This document shows, piece by piece, positions 7,260 to 14,507 of a stretch of 24,868 bases of DNA. The notes beneath the pieces were generated by a model. That model was not told the DNA's origin. It worked only from the letters and a program-made list of their open reading frames with translations, and ran no database searches. Position 1 is the stretch's first letter, and each line of letters starts with the position of its first letter. The translations under genes and the position numbers were made by a program. The DNA lies in the NCBI GenBank assembly GCA_016302185.1, contig JAEDOC010000017.1, positions 1 through 24,868 on the forward strand. The letters run 5' to 3'. Source of the DNA: Clostridium sp. (GTDB lineage: Bacteria; Bacillota; Clostridia; Lachnospirales; Lachnospiraceae).

Positions 7260-8036
7260 ATGATTACAAAACGAATTATTCCCTGTCTGGACATCAAGGA
7301 CGGCAGAGTGGTTAAGGGAGTGAATTTTCTCGGATTAAATGACGTCTCGTCCCCGGTGGAGCTGGCAAAGTATTACAGTGCCTGCGGCGCCGACGAGCTG
7401 GTTTTCTACGATATCACCGCATCCGCGGAGGGAAGAGCCCTGTTCACTGACATTCTCTGCGAGGTGGCCAGCCAGATCTTCATCCCGCTGACCGTAGGCG
7501 GCGGAATTAACTCCGTCTCTGATTTTGAACGGGTATTAAAGTGCGGCGCTGACAAGGTCAGTGTCAATTCCGGCGCCATCCGAAATCCCCAGTTGATTTA
7601 TGACGCAGCCAAACGCTACGGTGACCAGTGCGTGGTTCTCTCCGTGGATGTGAAACGGGTGGACGGCGTCTTCCGGGTGTTCGCCAAGGGCGGACGGGAA
7701 AACACCGGCATGGAAGCGATTGAATGGATCAAGCGCTGCGTCGGCTCCGGTGCCGGCGAAGTGGTGGTCAACTCCATCGATACCGACGGTGTTAAACACG
7801 GCTTTGATCTGGAGATGCTGGATGCGGTCTGCAACGCCGTTTCCGTCCCGGTGATCGCCTCCGGCGGCGCCGGCTGCATCGACGATTTTGTGAAGCTGTT
7901 TCAGGCTCTGCCCAAGGTAGATGCCGGACTGGCTGCTTCCATCTTCCATTTTAAGGAAGTAAGTATCCCGGTCTTAAAGCGGGAGCTGAAGAAAGCGCAG
8001 ATTCCGGTACGGCTGCAGGCGGATTTTACAGAATAA
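7260..8036 (+). CDS. hisF: Imidazole glycerol phosphate synthase, cyclase subunit
   Basis: Cyclase half of the HisH-HisF complex, which uses ammonia from HisH to make imidazole glycerol phosphate and AICAR. At 258 residues the TIM barrel is complete. Catalytic Asp11 (CLDIKDGRVVKG) and the second Asp in VLSVDVKR are present, as are the phosphate loops TVGGGI and ASGGAG. A strong ribosome binding site (AGGAGG) precedes the ATG. It is homologous to the neighbouring hisA, which makes the absence of the equivalent central block in hisA easy to see by comparison. Confidence 0.96.
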   Translation: MITKRIIPCLDIKDGRVVKGVNFLGLNDVSSPVELAKYYSACGADELVFYDITASAEGRALFTDILCEVASQIFIPLTVGGGINSVSDFERVLKCGADKVSVNSGAIRNPQLIYDAAKRYGDQCVVLSVDVKRVDGVFRVFAKGGRENTGMEAIEWIKRCVGSGAGEVVVNSIDTDGVKHGFDLEMLDAVCNAVSVPVIASGGAGCIDDFVKLFQALPKVDAGLAASIFHFKEVSIPVLKRELKKAQIPVRLQADFTE

Positions 8037-8055
8037 GAAAGAAGGATTAACAATC

Positions 8056-8706
8056 ATGATTAACATAGACGAATTGAAATTCGACGAAAAAGGTCTTATC
8101 CCCGCCATCGTCATTGATGCCAAAACCAAACGGCTTCTGACGCTGGCCTATATGAACCGGGAAAGCCTTCAGATTTCCATGGAGAAAGGCCTGACCTGCT
8201 TCTGGAGCCGTTGCCGGCAGGAGCTGTGGCTGAAGGGCGAGACCAGCGGCAATTACCAGCACATTGTTTCCATCACTGCAGACTGCGATAAGGACGCCCT
8301 GGAGATTCTGGTGGAGCCGGACGGCCCGGCCTGCCACTTAGGCACCAGCTCCTGCTTTGAAAATCCGGTATGGCAAAGCGATGAACTTCACGAATTTTCC
8401 CTGGAAGGGCTGATGAAGCTGATTGAAGGCCGGAAGACAGAGAAGAAGGAAGGCTCCTACACCACCTACCTCTTCGAAAAGGGCTTAGACAAGATCCTGA
8501 AAAAGGTCGGAGAAGAAAGCACCGAGGTGATCATCGCCGCAAAAGCTGAAGATAAAAAAGAAACCATCTACGAAATCGCCGATCTGGCCTATCACGTGAT
8601 GGTTCTGATGGTAGAAGCCGGGATCTCCTTAGAGGATATCCATGATGAACTGGCTTCCCGGCATGTGATTGATCATAAAGTGAAGCAGGAGAAGATGACC
8701 AGCTAA
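8056..8706 (+). CDS. hisIE: Bifunctional phosphoribosyl-AMP cyclohydrolase / phosphoribosyl-ATP pyrophosphatase
   Basis: Carries out the second and third steps of histidine synthesis. Residues 1 to about 115 are the HisI cyclohydrolase, with FWSRCRQELWLKGETSGN and the metal-binding ADCDKDALEI and CHLGTSSCF cysteines. Residues about 125 to 216 are the HisE pyrophosphatase, an all-alpha MazG-like domain with KKVGEESTEVIIAAK and DLAYHVMVLM. At 216 residues this is the normal fused length. It is the last gene of the operon; a strong terminator starts 17 bases after the stop. Confidence 0.96.
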   Translation: MINIDELKFDEKGLIPAIVIDAKTKRLLTLAYMNRESLQISMEKGLTCFWSRCRQELWLKGETSGNYQHIVSITADCDKDALEILVEPDGPACHLGTSSCFENPVWQSDELHEFSLEGLMKLIEGRKTEKKEGSYTTYLFEKGLDKILKKVGEESTEVIIAAKAEDKKETIYEIADLAYHVMVLMVEAGISLEDIHDELASRHVIDHKVKQEKMTS

Positions 8707-8722
8707 ATGATACGTTCTCATT

Positions 8723-8755
8723 TGAGGTTCCATGTCGGAACCTCATTTACTTTTT
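8723..8755 (+). terminator. Intrinsic terminator of his operon
   Basis: TGAGGTTCC (8723-8731) pairs perfectly with GGAACCTCA (8737-8745) around a 5-base loop, followed by TTTACTTTTT. It ends the histidine operon and isolates it from the toxin-antitoxin cassette. Confidence 0.9.
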
Positions 8756-8801
8756 CTGTTCATAATTATGGAAAACGATAATTCAGGCAGTATCAAAACC
8801 A

Positions 8802-8830
8802 TTGACACCGGCATACTATTATAATACAAT
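8802..8830 (+). promoter_or_regulatory. Promoter of yefM/yoeB cassette
   Basis: TTGACA (8802-8807) and TACAAT (8825-8830) are separated by 17 bases. An overlapping TATAAT (8820-8825) is also present, but at too short a spacing for this -35 box. The -10 box overlaps the first operator palindrome. Confidence 0.8.
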
Positions 8831-8863
8831 TATTGTACAAGAACCAGAACAATATATTGTGCA
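8825..8863. promoter_or_regulatory. Candidate YefM operator palindromes
   Basis: Three palindromes crowd the promoter: TACAAT-T-ATTGTA (8825-8837), TTGTACAA (8833-8840) and ACAATATATTGT (8849-8860). TGTACA at 8834-8839 is the core hexamer known from the Escherichia coli yefM-yoeB operator; a degenerate copy, TGTGCA, lies at 8858-8863. This fits autorepression by the antitoxin/toxin complex. The palindromes are seen directly; the binding is inferred. Confidence 0.6.
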
Positions 8864-8881
8864 TAGAAAGAAGGTGTTTTT

Positions 8882-9136
8882 ATGTTAGCAGTAAATTATT
8901 CTACCATCCGAAATAATTTAAAATACTATTGTGACAAGGCTACTGACTTATATGAAACAGTAATTGTTACTCGCAAAAACGAAAAAAATGTTGTACTTTT
9001 AAGCCTTGAAAAATATAACCAGTTAGAAAAAGCTGCCAGAAATGCGGAATATCTTGCTATGATTGATAGAGGTATCGCACAGTTGGAAGCCGGTAAAGGA
9101 CAAATGCACGAATTAATAGAGGAAGAAGATGAATAA
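8882..9136 (+). CDS. yefM: YefM/Phd-family antitoxin
   Basis: Antitoxin that neutralises the RNase encoded next to it and represses its own promoter. At 84 residues it has the usual length. The N-terminal Phd/YefM fold is seen in MLAVNYSTIRNNLKYYCDKA, followed by VIVTRKNEKNVVLLSLEKYNQLE, the family signature. The acidic C-terminal tail (HELIEEEDE) should be the flexible toxin-binding part. AAAGAAGG precedes the ATG. The stop overlaps the toxin start by 8 bases. The cassette is clearly more AT-rich than the genes around it, which suggests acquisition by transfer. Confidence 0.92.
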   Translation: MLAVNYSTIRNNLKYYCDKATDLYETVIVTRKNEKNVVLLSLEKYNQLEKAARNAEYLAMIDRGIAQLEAGKGQMHELIEEEDE

Positions 9137-9389
9137 ATTATGGAGTGACAGAGCATGGGACGATTATCTCTATTGGCAAACACAAGATAAAAAAACATTG
9201 AAACGCATCAATGAACTTGTGAAAAGTATAGAACGTGATGGATTGTCACAGGGAATTGGAAAACCTGAACCACTAAGACATAGAAAAGCATGGAGCAGAC
9301 GAATCGATGAAGTAAATCGCCTCGTTTACAATATTGATGATAATGGAAGTCTTTGGATCATTGCCTGTAGAGGACATTATGAAGAGTAA
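9129..9389 (+). CDS. yoeB: YoeB-family mRNA interferase toxin
   Basis: Ribosome-dependent RNase of the RelE/YoeB fold, which cuts mRNA in the A site when not bound by its antitoxin. At 86 residues it is full length. Residues matching the catalytic set of E. coli YoeB can be seen: Glu in GKPEPLRH, Arg in NRLVYNI, and the C-terminal His-Tyr in ACRGHYEE. WSRRIDEVNRLVY is the family core. The segment between PEPLRH and WSRRI is two residues shorter than in E. coli. It overlaps the antitoxin gene by 8 bases and is followed at once by a terminator, so the pair is a self-contained unit. Confidence 0.92.
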   Translation: MNKLWSDRAWDDYLYWQTQDKKTLKRINELVKSIERDGLSQGIGKPEPLRHRKAWSRRIDEVNRLVYNIDDNGSLWIIACRGHYEE

Positions 9390-9421
9390 GCATCGGCATA
9401 AGACGGTGCTTTTCTTTTTTT
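9389..9421 (+). terminator. Terminator of toxin-antitoxin cassette
   Basis: AGCATCG (9389-9395) pairs with CGGTGCT (9404-9410, one G-U pair) around an 8-base loop and runs into TTTTCTTTTTTT. It begins on the last base of the yoeB stop codon. Confidence 0.85.
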
Positions 9422-9462
9422 ATCGTTGAGCAGCGCCGAGCCTCACGTGTCAGGAGCCGTAT

Positions 9463-9558
9463 CGCGCCTTCTGCGATGGCGATACAGCCAATTCCCGACA
9501 AGTTCTTCACAGCCTCCAAATCCAGCTCCTCCTCCGCCGCACACGGAAGGGCAATGTC
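9463..9558 (-). pseudogene. Remnant of a glutamate dehydrogenase gene (gdhA-like)
   Basis: On the minus strand 32 codons read DIALPCAAEEELDLEAVKNL and then SGIGCIAIAEGA. This matches the conserved segment of NADP-type glutamate dehydrogenase (DIALPCATQNEL...VAEGAN). The similarity stops on both sides, there is no start or stop of its own, and nothing else of the gene is present in the window. It looks like a leftover of a deleted gene. The fragment is short, so chance similarity cannot be fully excluded. The bases on either side (9422-9462 and 9559-9584) show no other recognisable coding sequence. Confidence 0.5.
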
Positions 9559-9584
9559 ACTAGAACACACCATTCCGATACCCC

Positions 9585-9600
9585 TGTAAGAAAAATGTAA
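9585..9600 (+). promoter_or_regulatory. Direct repeat, possible response-regulator binding site
   Basis: TGTAA occurs twice (9585-9589 and 9596-9600) with starts 11 bases apart, one helical turn. It lies just upstream of the -35 region expected for the TATAAT at 9625. OmpR-family regulators bind direct repeats of this spacing, so autoregulation by the next gene is possible. The repeat unit is short. Confidence 0.3.
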
Positions 9601-9624
9601 TACCACTTCCCCTTTACTTCGGTG

Positions 9625-9630
9625 TATAAT
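9625..9630 (+). promoter_or_regulatory. -10 box of two-component operon
   Basis: A perfect TATAAT lies 59 bases before the response regulator start. The expected -35 position (9602-9607, ACCACT) is poor, which would fit a promoter that needs an activator. A GCGGC/GCCGC hairpin (9641-9655) follows in the leader. Confidence 0.5.
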
Positions 9631-9688
9631 GAAGATAGCCGCGGCGTTTTGCCGCATTGTTCTACACGCAGTAAAGGAGGAATCTGCC

Positions 9689-10384
9689 ATGCAAAGTATT
9701 CTTGTATGCGATGATGATAAACAGATCGTGGAAGCGATCGATATCTATTTAACCGGAGAGGGCTTTGAGGTCATCAAGGCCTACGACGGCTATGAAGCTC
9801 TGGAGCTTCTGGAAACCCACAATGTGAACCTGATGATTATTGACGTGATGATGCCGGGACTGGACGGCATCCGAACTACACGGAAGGTCCGGGAAACCAG
9901 CAGTATCCCGATTATCATCCTCTCTGCCAAGTCTGAAGATACGGATAAGATTCTGGGGTTAAATATCGGCGCGGACGATTATATCACCAAGCCCTTCAAT
10001 CCCCTGGAGCTGGTGGCCCGGGTGAAGTCCCAGCTGCGCCGCTACACCCAGCTGGGCAATATGAATACCCAGGCCGGAACCCATGTGTTCAAATGCGGCG
10101 GCCTGCAGATCAATGATGAAAACAAAGAGGTTACCGTGGACGGAGAACCGATCAAGCTGACCCCCATCGAATATAATATTCTGCTTCTTCTGGTGAAGAA
10201 CGCCGGAAAGGTCTTCTCCATTGATCAGATCTACGAGGAAATCTGGAATGAGGAGGCCATTGGTGCCGACAACACAGTTGCGGTCCATATCCGCCACATC
10301 CGCGAGAAGATCGAGATTAACCCGAGAGAACCCCGCTACTTAAAGGTAGTCTGGGGAGTCGGGTACAAAATAGAAAAACAGTAA
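9689..10384 (+). CDS. OmpR/PhoB-family response regulator
   Basis: DNA-binding output protein of a two-component system. Residues 1 to about 118 are the receiver domain, with the acidic pocket Asp8-Asp10 (CDDD), phosphoacceptor Asp52 (IIDVMMPG), Ser79 (ILSAKSED) and Lys101 (TKPF). Residues about 130 to 231 are a winged helix with LTPIEYNILLLL and the recognition region DNTVAVHIRHIREKIE, ending in VWGVGYKIEK. At 231 residues it is the standard length. ATG at 9689 is chosen because AAAGGAGG lies 8 bases upstream; a longer frame from 9629 lacks support. The kinase gene follows after 33 bases. The signal and targets are unknown. Confidence 0.95.
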   Translation: MQSILVCDDDKQIVEAIDIYLTGEGFEVIKAYDGYEALELLETHNVNLMIIDVMMPGLDGIRTTRKVRETSSIPIIILSAKSEDTDKILGLNIGADDYITKPFNPLELVARVKSQLRRYTQLGNMNTQAGTHVFKCGGLQINDENKEVTVDGEPIKLTPIEYNILLLLVKNAGKVFSIDQIYEEIWNEEAIGADNTVAVHIRHIREKIEINPREPRYLKVVWGVGYKIEKQ

Positions 10385-10417
10385 TTCCGGGAACAGCCAA
10401 GAACAGGACGATTGCTT

Positions 10418-12772
10418 ATGAATAAAATAAAAATATCGCTGCAGGTACAGAAGTGGATCGCCAGCGCACTGCACCTCATCTTTTTAATAATCATGTTTGC
10501 CGGGGTTGGCATCATGTATCTGAATGACAATTTCGGCGTTGGCATTACCCATGTAAAAAACATTGCTTTTGAGGATACCGAAGAATTTAACGGGCAGTTC
10601 AATCAGGACATGAGCGATCTGTTCCATTTTATGGAATATGAGGATGTCTTCTCCAAGGACGGCTCCATTGATGTCTCTAAAAAGATGCTGGAGATGACCT
10701 TCGGTCCCAATGAGACCATTGATTTCAGTCTGGCCGATTTAATTACTTATCTGCAATCTCTGGGATATACACTGAATGAGGATTTCCTCTGCACCATTAA
10801 CGGTCAGAAGCCCGATGGCCCGATTCAGACCGGTTCCTCCGTCCGGGAAGGCTATATCGACTGGACCGCCAGCGAACCGGATCGGGTATACAGCCAGCTG
10901 ACCCCCGGTATGCGCCGAATCACTCTGGAAGCAGCCTCTCTGGAAATCATGGATGTTCTCCACCGGTATTATACTACGTACAATCGTCTGATGGTGAATG
11001 AAAGCAATATGCATTTTAAAATTGTCTTCAACGATCCCTCCTCCGGCGGAAAACGGATCACCACCTACAGCAATGATGAGACATTGACCCCGGAAACGGT
11101 AAAAAACTTCGGAAAGTATGCGTACCTTCCGGGAAATTCCGTTTTCTATGATACCAACTTAAAAGCAATCTCCTTAAACACCATCTCGGAGCTGGCGACG
11201 AACAACCCTTATGAAGGCAACGACCATTATCTTCTGATGGGTGTTGACACCACCTATCCGATCACAGACATTTACTCCCAGCAGAAAGGCGCCTATCTGC
11301 AGATGCAGCAGAATTATATTACCGGTTTTGTCCTTCTGATTGCCGGAGGCGTTGTTGGCCTAATCACGCTCCTGTTCCTGCTCCATGTCTCCGGATACCG
11401 TGAGTACGGCGATAAAACCATTACCCTGCACCGGTTTGACACCACCAGCACGGAGAGCGGAATCATTCTTTTTGCGCTTCTGACTCTGGCCGCATTGTGG
11501 CTGTGCCGGTTCGCTCTGGTGCGTATCGCTCACCTGGCTCTTCCGGAGAGCAGCTGGCTTCTGTCGGAGCGGGTACTGAACACCGCCGTCATCTATCTGG
11601 GATCCCTGCTTCTGTTTTTCAGCCTCTTACGGCGCTACAAAGCGGGAACCCTGTGGACCGGCAGCCTCCTCTTTCGCTGGAAGGAGCGAATGGCTCTCTT
11701 CTTCTCCGGACAGAGCTTTGCCGGCCGCCTGACCTTCAGCTTTCTGGCATACCTGATTGTGAACACCCTGCTGATCAGTCTGGCGTGGTTCCTCTGGGAT
11801 CGGATCTATCTGAGCCTGACCACCATCTACATCCTGACCGGCATTGTGATTTTCGCCTGGTTCATCTTCAATCTGTGGGTATTTTACGGAATGTTCCGGC
11901 GGGCCACCAACCAGGATCAGATCCGTGACGCGGCGCAGCGCCTGGCCTCCGGCCAGACCAATTACCAGATCGATCTGAATCACTTTGAAGGACAGGAGCT
12001 GGAGCTGGCAGAAAATATCAACAATATCAGCACCGGCTTAGAGGCGGCGCTGCAGGAGAAGGTAAAAAGTGAACGTCTGAAGACAGATCTGATTACCAAT
12101 GTTTCCCATGACATTAAGACACCTCTGACCTCCATTATCAACTATGTCAACCTGATTCAGCGGGAAAATATCCAGGATGAAAAGATCCGGGGCTATTTAG
12201 AGGTTCTGGATCAGAAGTCTCAGCGGCTGAAGACACTGACCGAGGATCTGGTCGAGGCGTCCAAGGCCAGCTCCGGTAACTTAAAGCTGGAAATCAGTGA
12301 CATTGATTTAAATGAGATGATTTGCCAGACCAACGGAGAATTCGAAGAAAAGTTTGAAACCCGGGGCCTGGAGATCATTCTTACCGCACCGGAAGAGCCG
12401 CTGATCATCGAGGCAGACGGCCGCCGGCTGTGGCGTGTGCTGGAAAACCTGTACAACAATGCATTTAAATACGCACTGGAGCACAGCCGGATTTACATCG
12501 ATATTCAGAGGTCAGAGACAGAGAAGGTCGTCTTTACCATGAAAAACATCTCTGCCACACCCTTAAATATCCACCCGGATGAGCTGACGGAACGTTTCGT
12601 CCGCGGAGATGTGGCGCGAACCACGGAAGGCAGCGGGCTGGGACTCTCCATCGCCAAAAGCCTGACCGAGCTTTTAGGCGGACAGTTTGAGCTGTTCATT
12701 GATGGAGACTTATTTAAGGCACAGCTTATCTTCTCCTTAAAGGCAAAAGAGGAAGATACGGAAAACAGTTAA
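10418..12772 (+). CDS. Multi-spanning sensor histidine kinase
   Basis: Membrane partner of the preceding regulator, 784 residues from the ATG at 10418 (AGGA 9 bases upstream; an in-frame TTG at 10412 is less likely). One membrane segment near residues 12-34 is followed by an extracytoplasmic region of about 260 residues with no domain I recognise. About five more membrane segments follow (roughly residues 298-500). Then come a linker, HisKA with His564 in NVSHDIKTPLT, and HATPase_c with the N box NLYNNAFKYA and the G2 box GSGLGLSIAKS. The usual G1 box (DxGxG) is replaced by KNISATPLNIHPDEL, a form seen in many clostridial kinases. The long sensor part suggests an envelope signal, but the ligand cannot be told from sequence. 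Confidence 0.93.
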   Translation: MNKIKISLQVQKWIASALHLIFLIIMFAGVGIMYLNDNFGVGITHVKNIAFEDTEEFNGQFNQDMSDLFHFMEYEDVFSKDGSIDVSKKMLEMTFGPNETIDFSLADLITYLQSLGYTLNEDFLCTINGQKPDGPIQTGSSVREGYIDWTASEPDRVYSQLTPGMRRITLEAASLEIMDVLHRYYTTYNRLMVNESNMHFKIVFNDPSSGGKRITTYSNDETLTPETVKNFGKYAYLPGNSVFYDTNLKAISLNTISELATNNPYEGNDHYLLMGVDTTYPITDIYSQQKGAYLQMQQNYITGFVLLIAGGVVGLITLLFLLHVSGYREYGDKTITLHRFDTTSTESGIILFALLTLAALWLCRFALVRIAHLALPESSWLLSERVLNTAVIYLGSLLLFFSLLRRYKAGTLWTGSLLFRWKERMALFFSGQSFAGRLTFSFLAYLIVNTLLISLAWFLWDRIYLSLTTIYILTGIVIFAWFIFNLWVFYGMFRRATNQDQIRDAAQRLASGQTNYQIDLNHFEGQELELAENINNISTGLEAALQEKVKSERLKTDLITNVSHDIKTPLTSIINYVNLIQRENIQDEKIRGYLEVLDQKSQRLKTLTEDLVEASKASSGNLKLEISDIDLNEMICQTNGEFEEKFETRGLEIILTAPEEPLIIEADGRRLWRVLENLYNNAFKYALEHSRIYIDIQRSETEKVVFTMKNISATPLNIHPDELTERFVRGDVARTTEGSGLGLSIAKSLTELLGGQFELFIDGDLFKAQLIFSLKAKEEDTENS

Positions 12773-12802
12773 CCATACGGGTATTTTGAAACGCACAGAC
12801 GC

Positions 12803-12853
12803 AAAAACAGCGGGCAGAAAAGCAGTTTACTCTGCTTTTCCCCCGCTGTTTTT
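12803..12853. terminator. Bidirectional terminator between convergent operons
   Basis: AAAAACAGCGGG (12803-12814) pairs with CCCGCTGTTTTT (12842-12853). Inside it, GAAAAGCAG (12817-12825) pairs with CTGCTTTTC (12832-12840) around a 6-base loop. There is a T-rich run after it on the plus strand and an A-run before it, so it can act both ways. The stop codon of the minus-strand gene (12827-12829) lies in the loop and the right arm encodes its last residues. Confidence 0.85.
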
Positions 12854-13702
12854 CTTTTTCCATATTCCCACTTTTTCAATCGCTCCTGCCGGACAGGCAT
12901 CCACACAGACACCGCAGCGAATACATTCGGCACTGTTCGGCCGCTTCCAGACCTCCACATCCATGGGGCACACACGCCGGCAGACTCCGCAGGCAGTACA
13001 GCTCTCCTCATGAATGGCCAGACGAAAGAGAGAAACCGGCTGAAAAGCCCCGTAGATCGCCCCCAGAGGACAAAGGTAACGACAGAACGGCCGGGGCAAT
13101 TTAACGGAAAGCACCCCAATCAATAGAAGGATACCCATTTTCCAGGAAAACAGCCATCCTGCCGCCTCCCGAAGCTCCGGATTTCCAAGCAGCAGCGGAA
13201 TTCCTCCCATCATCGTTCCACTGGGACAGAGATACTGACAGAACCAGGGCTTTCCTATCCCAGCCACATTCACTGCCACTGACGGAAGAAGAAGCACCAG
13301 AATCACAAGAACTCCGTATTTGACCAGTCGAAAGTATCTCTCTCCCGGTAAAGTGCGCCATTTTTTCCCTGCCGGAATCCGGTGCAGCAGATCCTGCACC
13401 ATGCCAAAGGGGCAGAGCCAGCCACAGATGAATCTCCCGAAAACTGAGCCAAACATCAAAAGGAAACCGAGTACATAACAGGAAAACCGGAATTTTTTTG
13501 CTGACAACACTGCCTGCAGAGCTCCGATGGGACAGGCACCCAACGCGCCGGGACAGGAATAGCAGTTCAGTCCCGGAACGCAGAGCTGTTTGCTGCGGCC
13601 TTTATAGATGGTTCCATTTAAATAGCCATAGAGATATCCGTTGGTCAGCGCTGTCCAGGCCGCCTGAACCAGAAGGCGCTTTGTTCCGTTCGTTTCTTTC
13701 AT
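12827..13702 (-). CDS. NapH-like membrane polyferredoxin (4Fe-4S)
   Basis: Putative membrane electron-transfer protein, 291 residues. An N-terminal cysteine cluster (NCYSCPGALGACPIGAL, about residues 46-63) is followed by several membrane segments with the repeated short motifs CGWLCPFG, CQYLCPSG and CRYLCPLG. The C terminus has two classical 4Fe-4S motifs, CTACGVCRRVCP and CIRCGVCVDACP. This layout is that of the NapH/NosR/YccM group. It starts 9 bases after the end of the ProC-like gene and closes the operon that begins with the MobA-ModE fusion. It may pass electrons to or from a molybdenum enzyme, but no such enzyme is in the window, so the partner is unknown. Confidence 0.85.
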   Translation of the reverse strand: MKETNGTKRLLVQAAWTALTNGYLYGYLNGTIYKGRSKQLCVPGLNCYSCPGALGACPIGALQAVLSAKKFRFSCYVLGFLLMFGSVFGRFICGWLCPFGMVQDLLHRIPAGKKWRTLPGERYFRLVKYGVLVILVLLLPSVAVNVAGIGKPWFCQYLCPSGTMMGGIPLLLGNPELREAAGWLFSWKMGILLLIGVLSVKLPRPFCRYLCPLGAIYGAFQPVSLFRLAIHEESCTACGVCRRVCPMDVEVWKRPNSAECIRCGVCVDACPAGAIEKVGIWKKKNSGGKAE

Positions 13703-13711
13703 TTCCTGTTC

Positions 13712-14479
13712 TTATTCCTTGATTACCCGTTTTAAGATCGGATCCAGAATCTCCGTCCAGGGCTTGTATGCCTCTGTCTCCTCCAGATGAGTCAGAGCCA
13801 TCCAGTTGATTCCGCCCGGTGTCATCTCACGGGCCAGATTCTCCAGCGGTCCTTCCCATGTGGCTGCCTTCTTTGACATGGCTTCTGTAAAGGAAGTGAT
13901 GTAAGTTCTGGCAGACGGCTCATCCAGACCATTTTCCTGGCACCAGTCAATCAGCACCGTTAACAACATATAGTAGGCACTCATCAGACCCGTGGTGGAA
14001 CGCAGAATGGCAATCTGCTTCGGTGTTTCCACCAGAACCGGAGTTCCCACCAGGCTCATCAGCTCTCCCACCTCCGGGATGGCCGGATAGATCACCACCG
14101 GACCAAAACCATTGGCTGCGAAGGTCAGCGGAACCACATCGGCGATAATATCCCTCTTTCCAATGATTTCCTCCGCCCGTTTGGTGCTTAATGTCATTAC
14201 CAGATTGATGAACTTCTTTTCCGGCGGGAATGTCAATTCACTTAATACGTCCTCGGCATGCTGAGGCAGCAGAGCCGCAAATACCCAATCCGACTGATCA
14301 ATTACCTCCTGATTGCTTTCCGCCACCGTCACGATCTCCGGATATTTTTCATGAAGTGCTGCTGCTCTCTCCTTATTCCGCGGCGACACGATAATGTGCA
14401 GATCCTCTTTTCCACTCTCACAAAAACCGGTCACCACAGCCGTTGTGATAATACCTGTTCCGATAAAACCAAGTCTCAT
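13712..14479 (-). CDS. Pyrroline-5-carboxylate reductase-like NAD(P)-binding protein
   Basis: 255-residue protein of the ProC / 6-phosphogluconate dehydrogenase-like superfamily. The N-terminal Rossmann motif is MRLGFIGTGIITTAVVTGF, and the second strand IIVSPRNKERA suggests NADP preference. The middle follows ProC (VFAALLPQHAEDVLSEL, INLVMTLS), and the C-terminal helical part contains the ProC-like EAMSKKAATWEGPLENLAREMTPGG region in modified form. A true proline biosynthetic role is not certain, because ProC signatures such as the Thr-rich C-terminal motif are altered and the gene sits in a molybdenum operon. It is 28 bases after the fusion gene and 9 before the NapH-like gene. Confidence 0.8.
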   Translation of the reverse strand: MRLGFIGTGIITTAVVTGFCESGKEDLHIIVSPRNKERAAALHEKYPEIVTVAESNQEVIDQSDWVFAALLPQHAEDVLSELTFPPEKKFINLVMTLSTKRAEEIIGKRDIIADVVPLTFAANGFGPVVIYPAIPEVGELMSLVGTPVLVETPKQIAILRSTTGLMSAYYMLLTVLIDWCQENGLDEPSARTYITSFTEAMSKKAATWEGPLENLAREMTPGGINWMALTHLEETEAYKPWTEILDPILKRVIKE

Positions 14480-14507
14480 GTTCTTTTCCTCCTCTATTCT
14501 TCACTAT

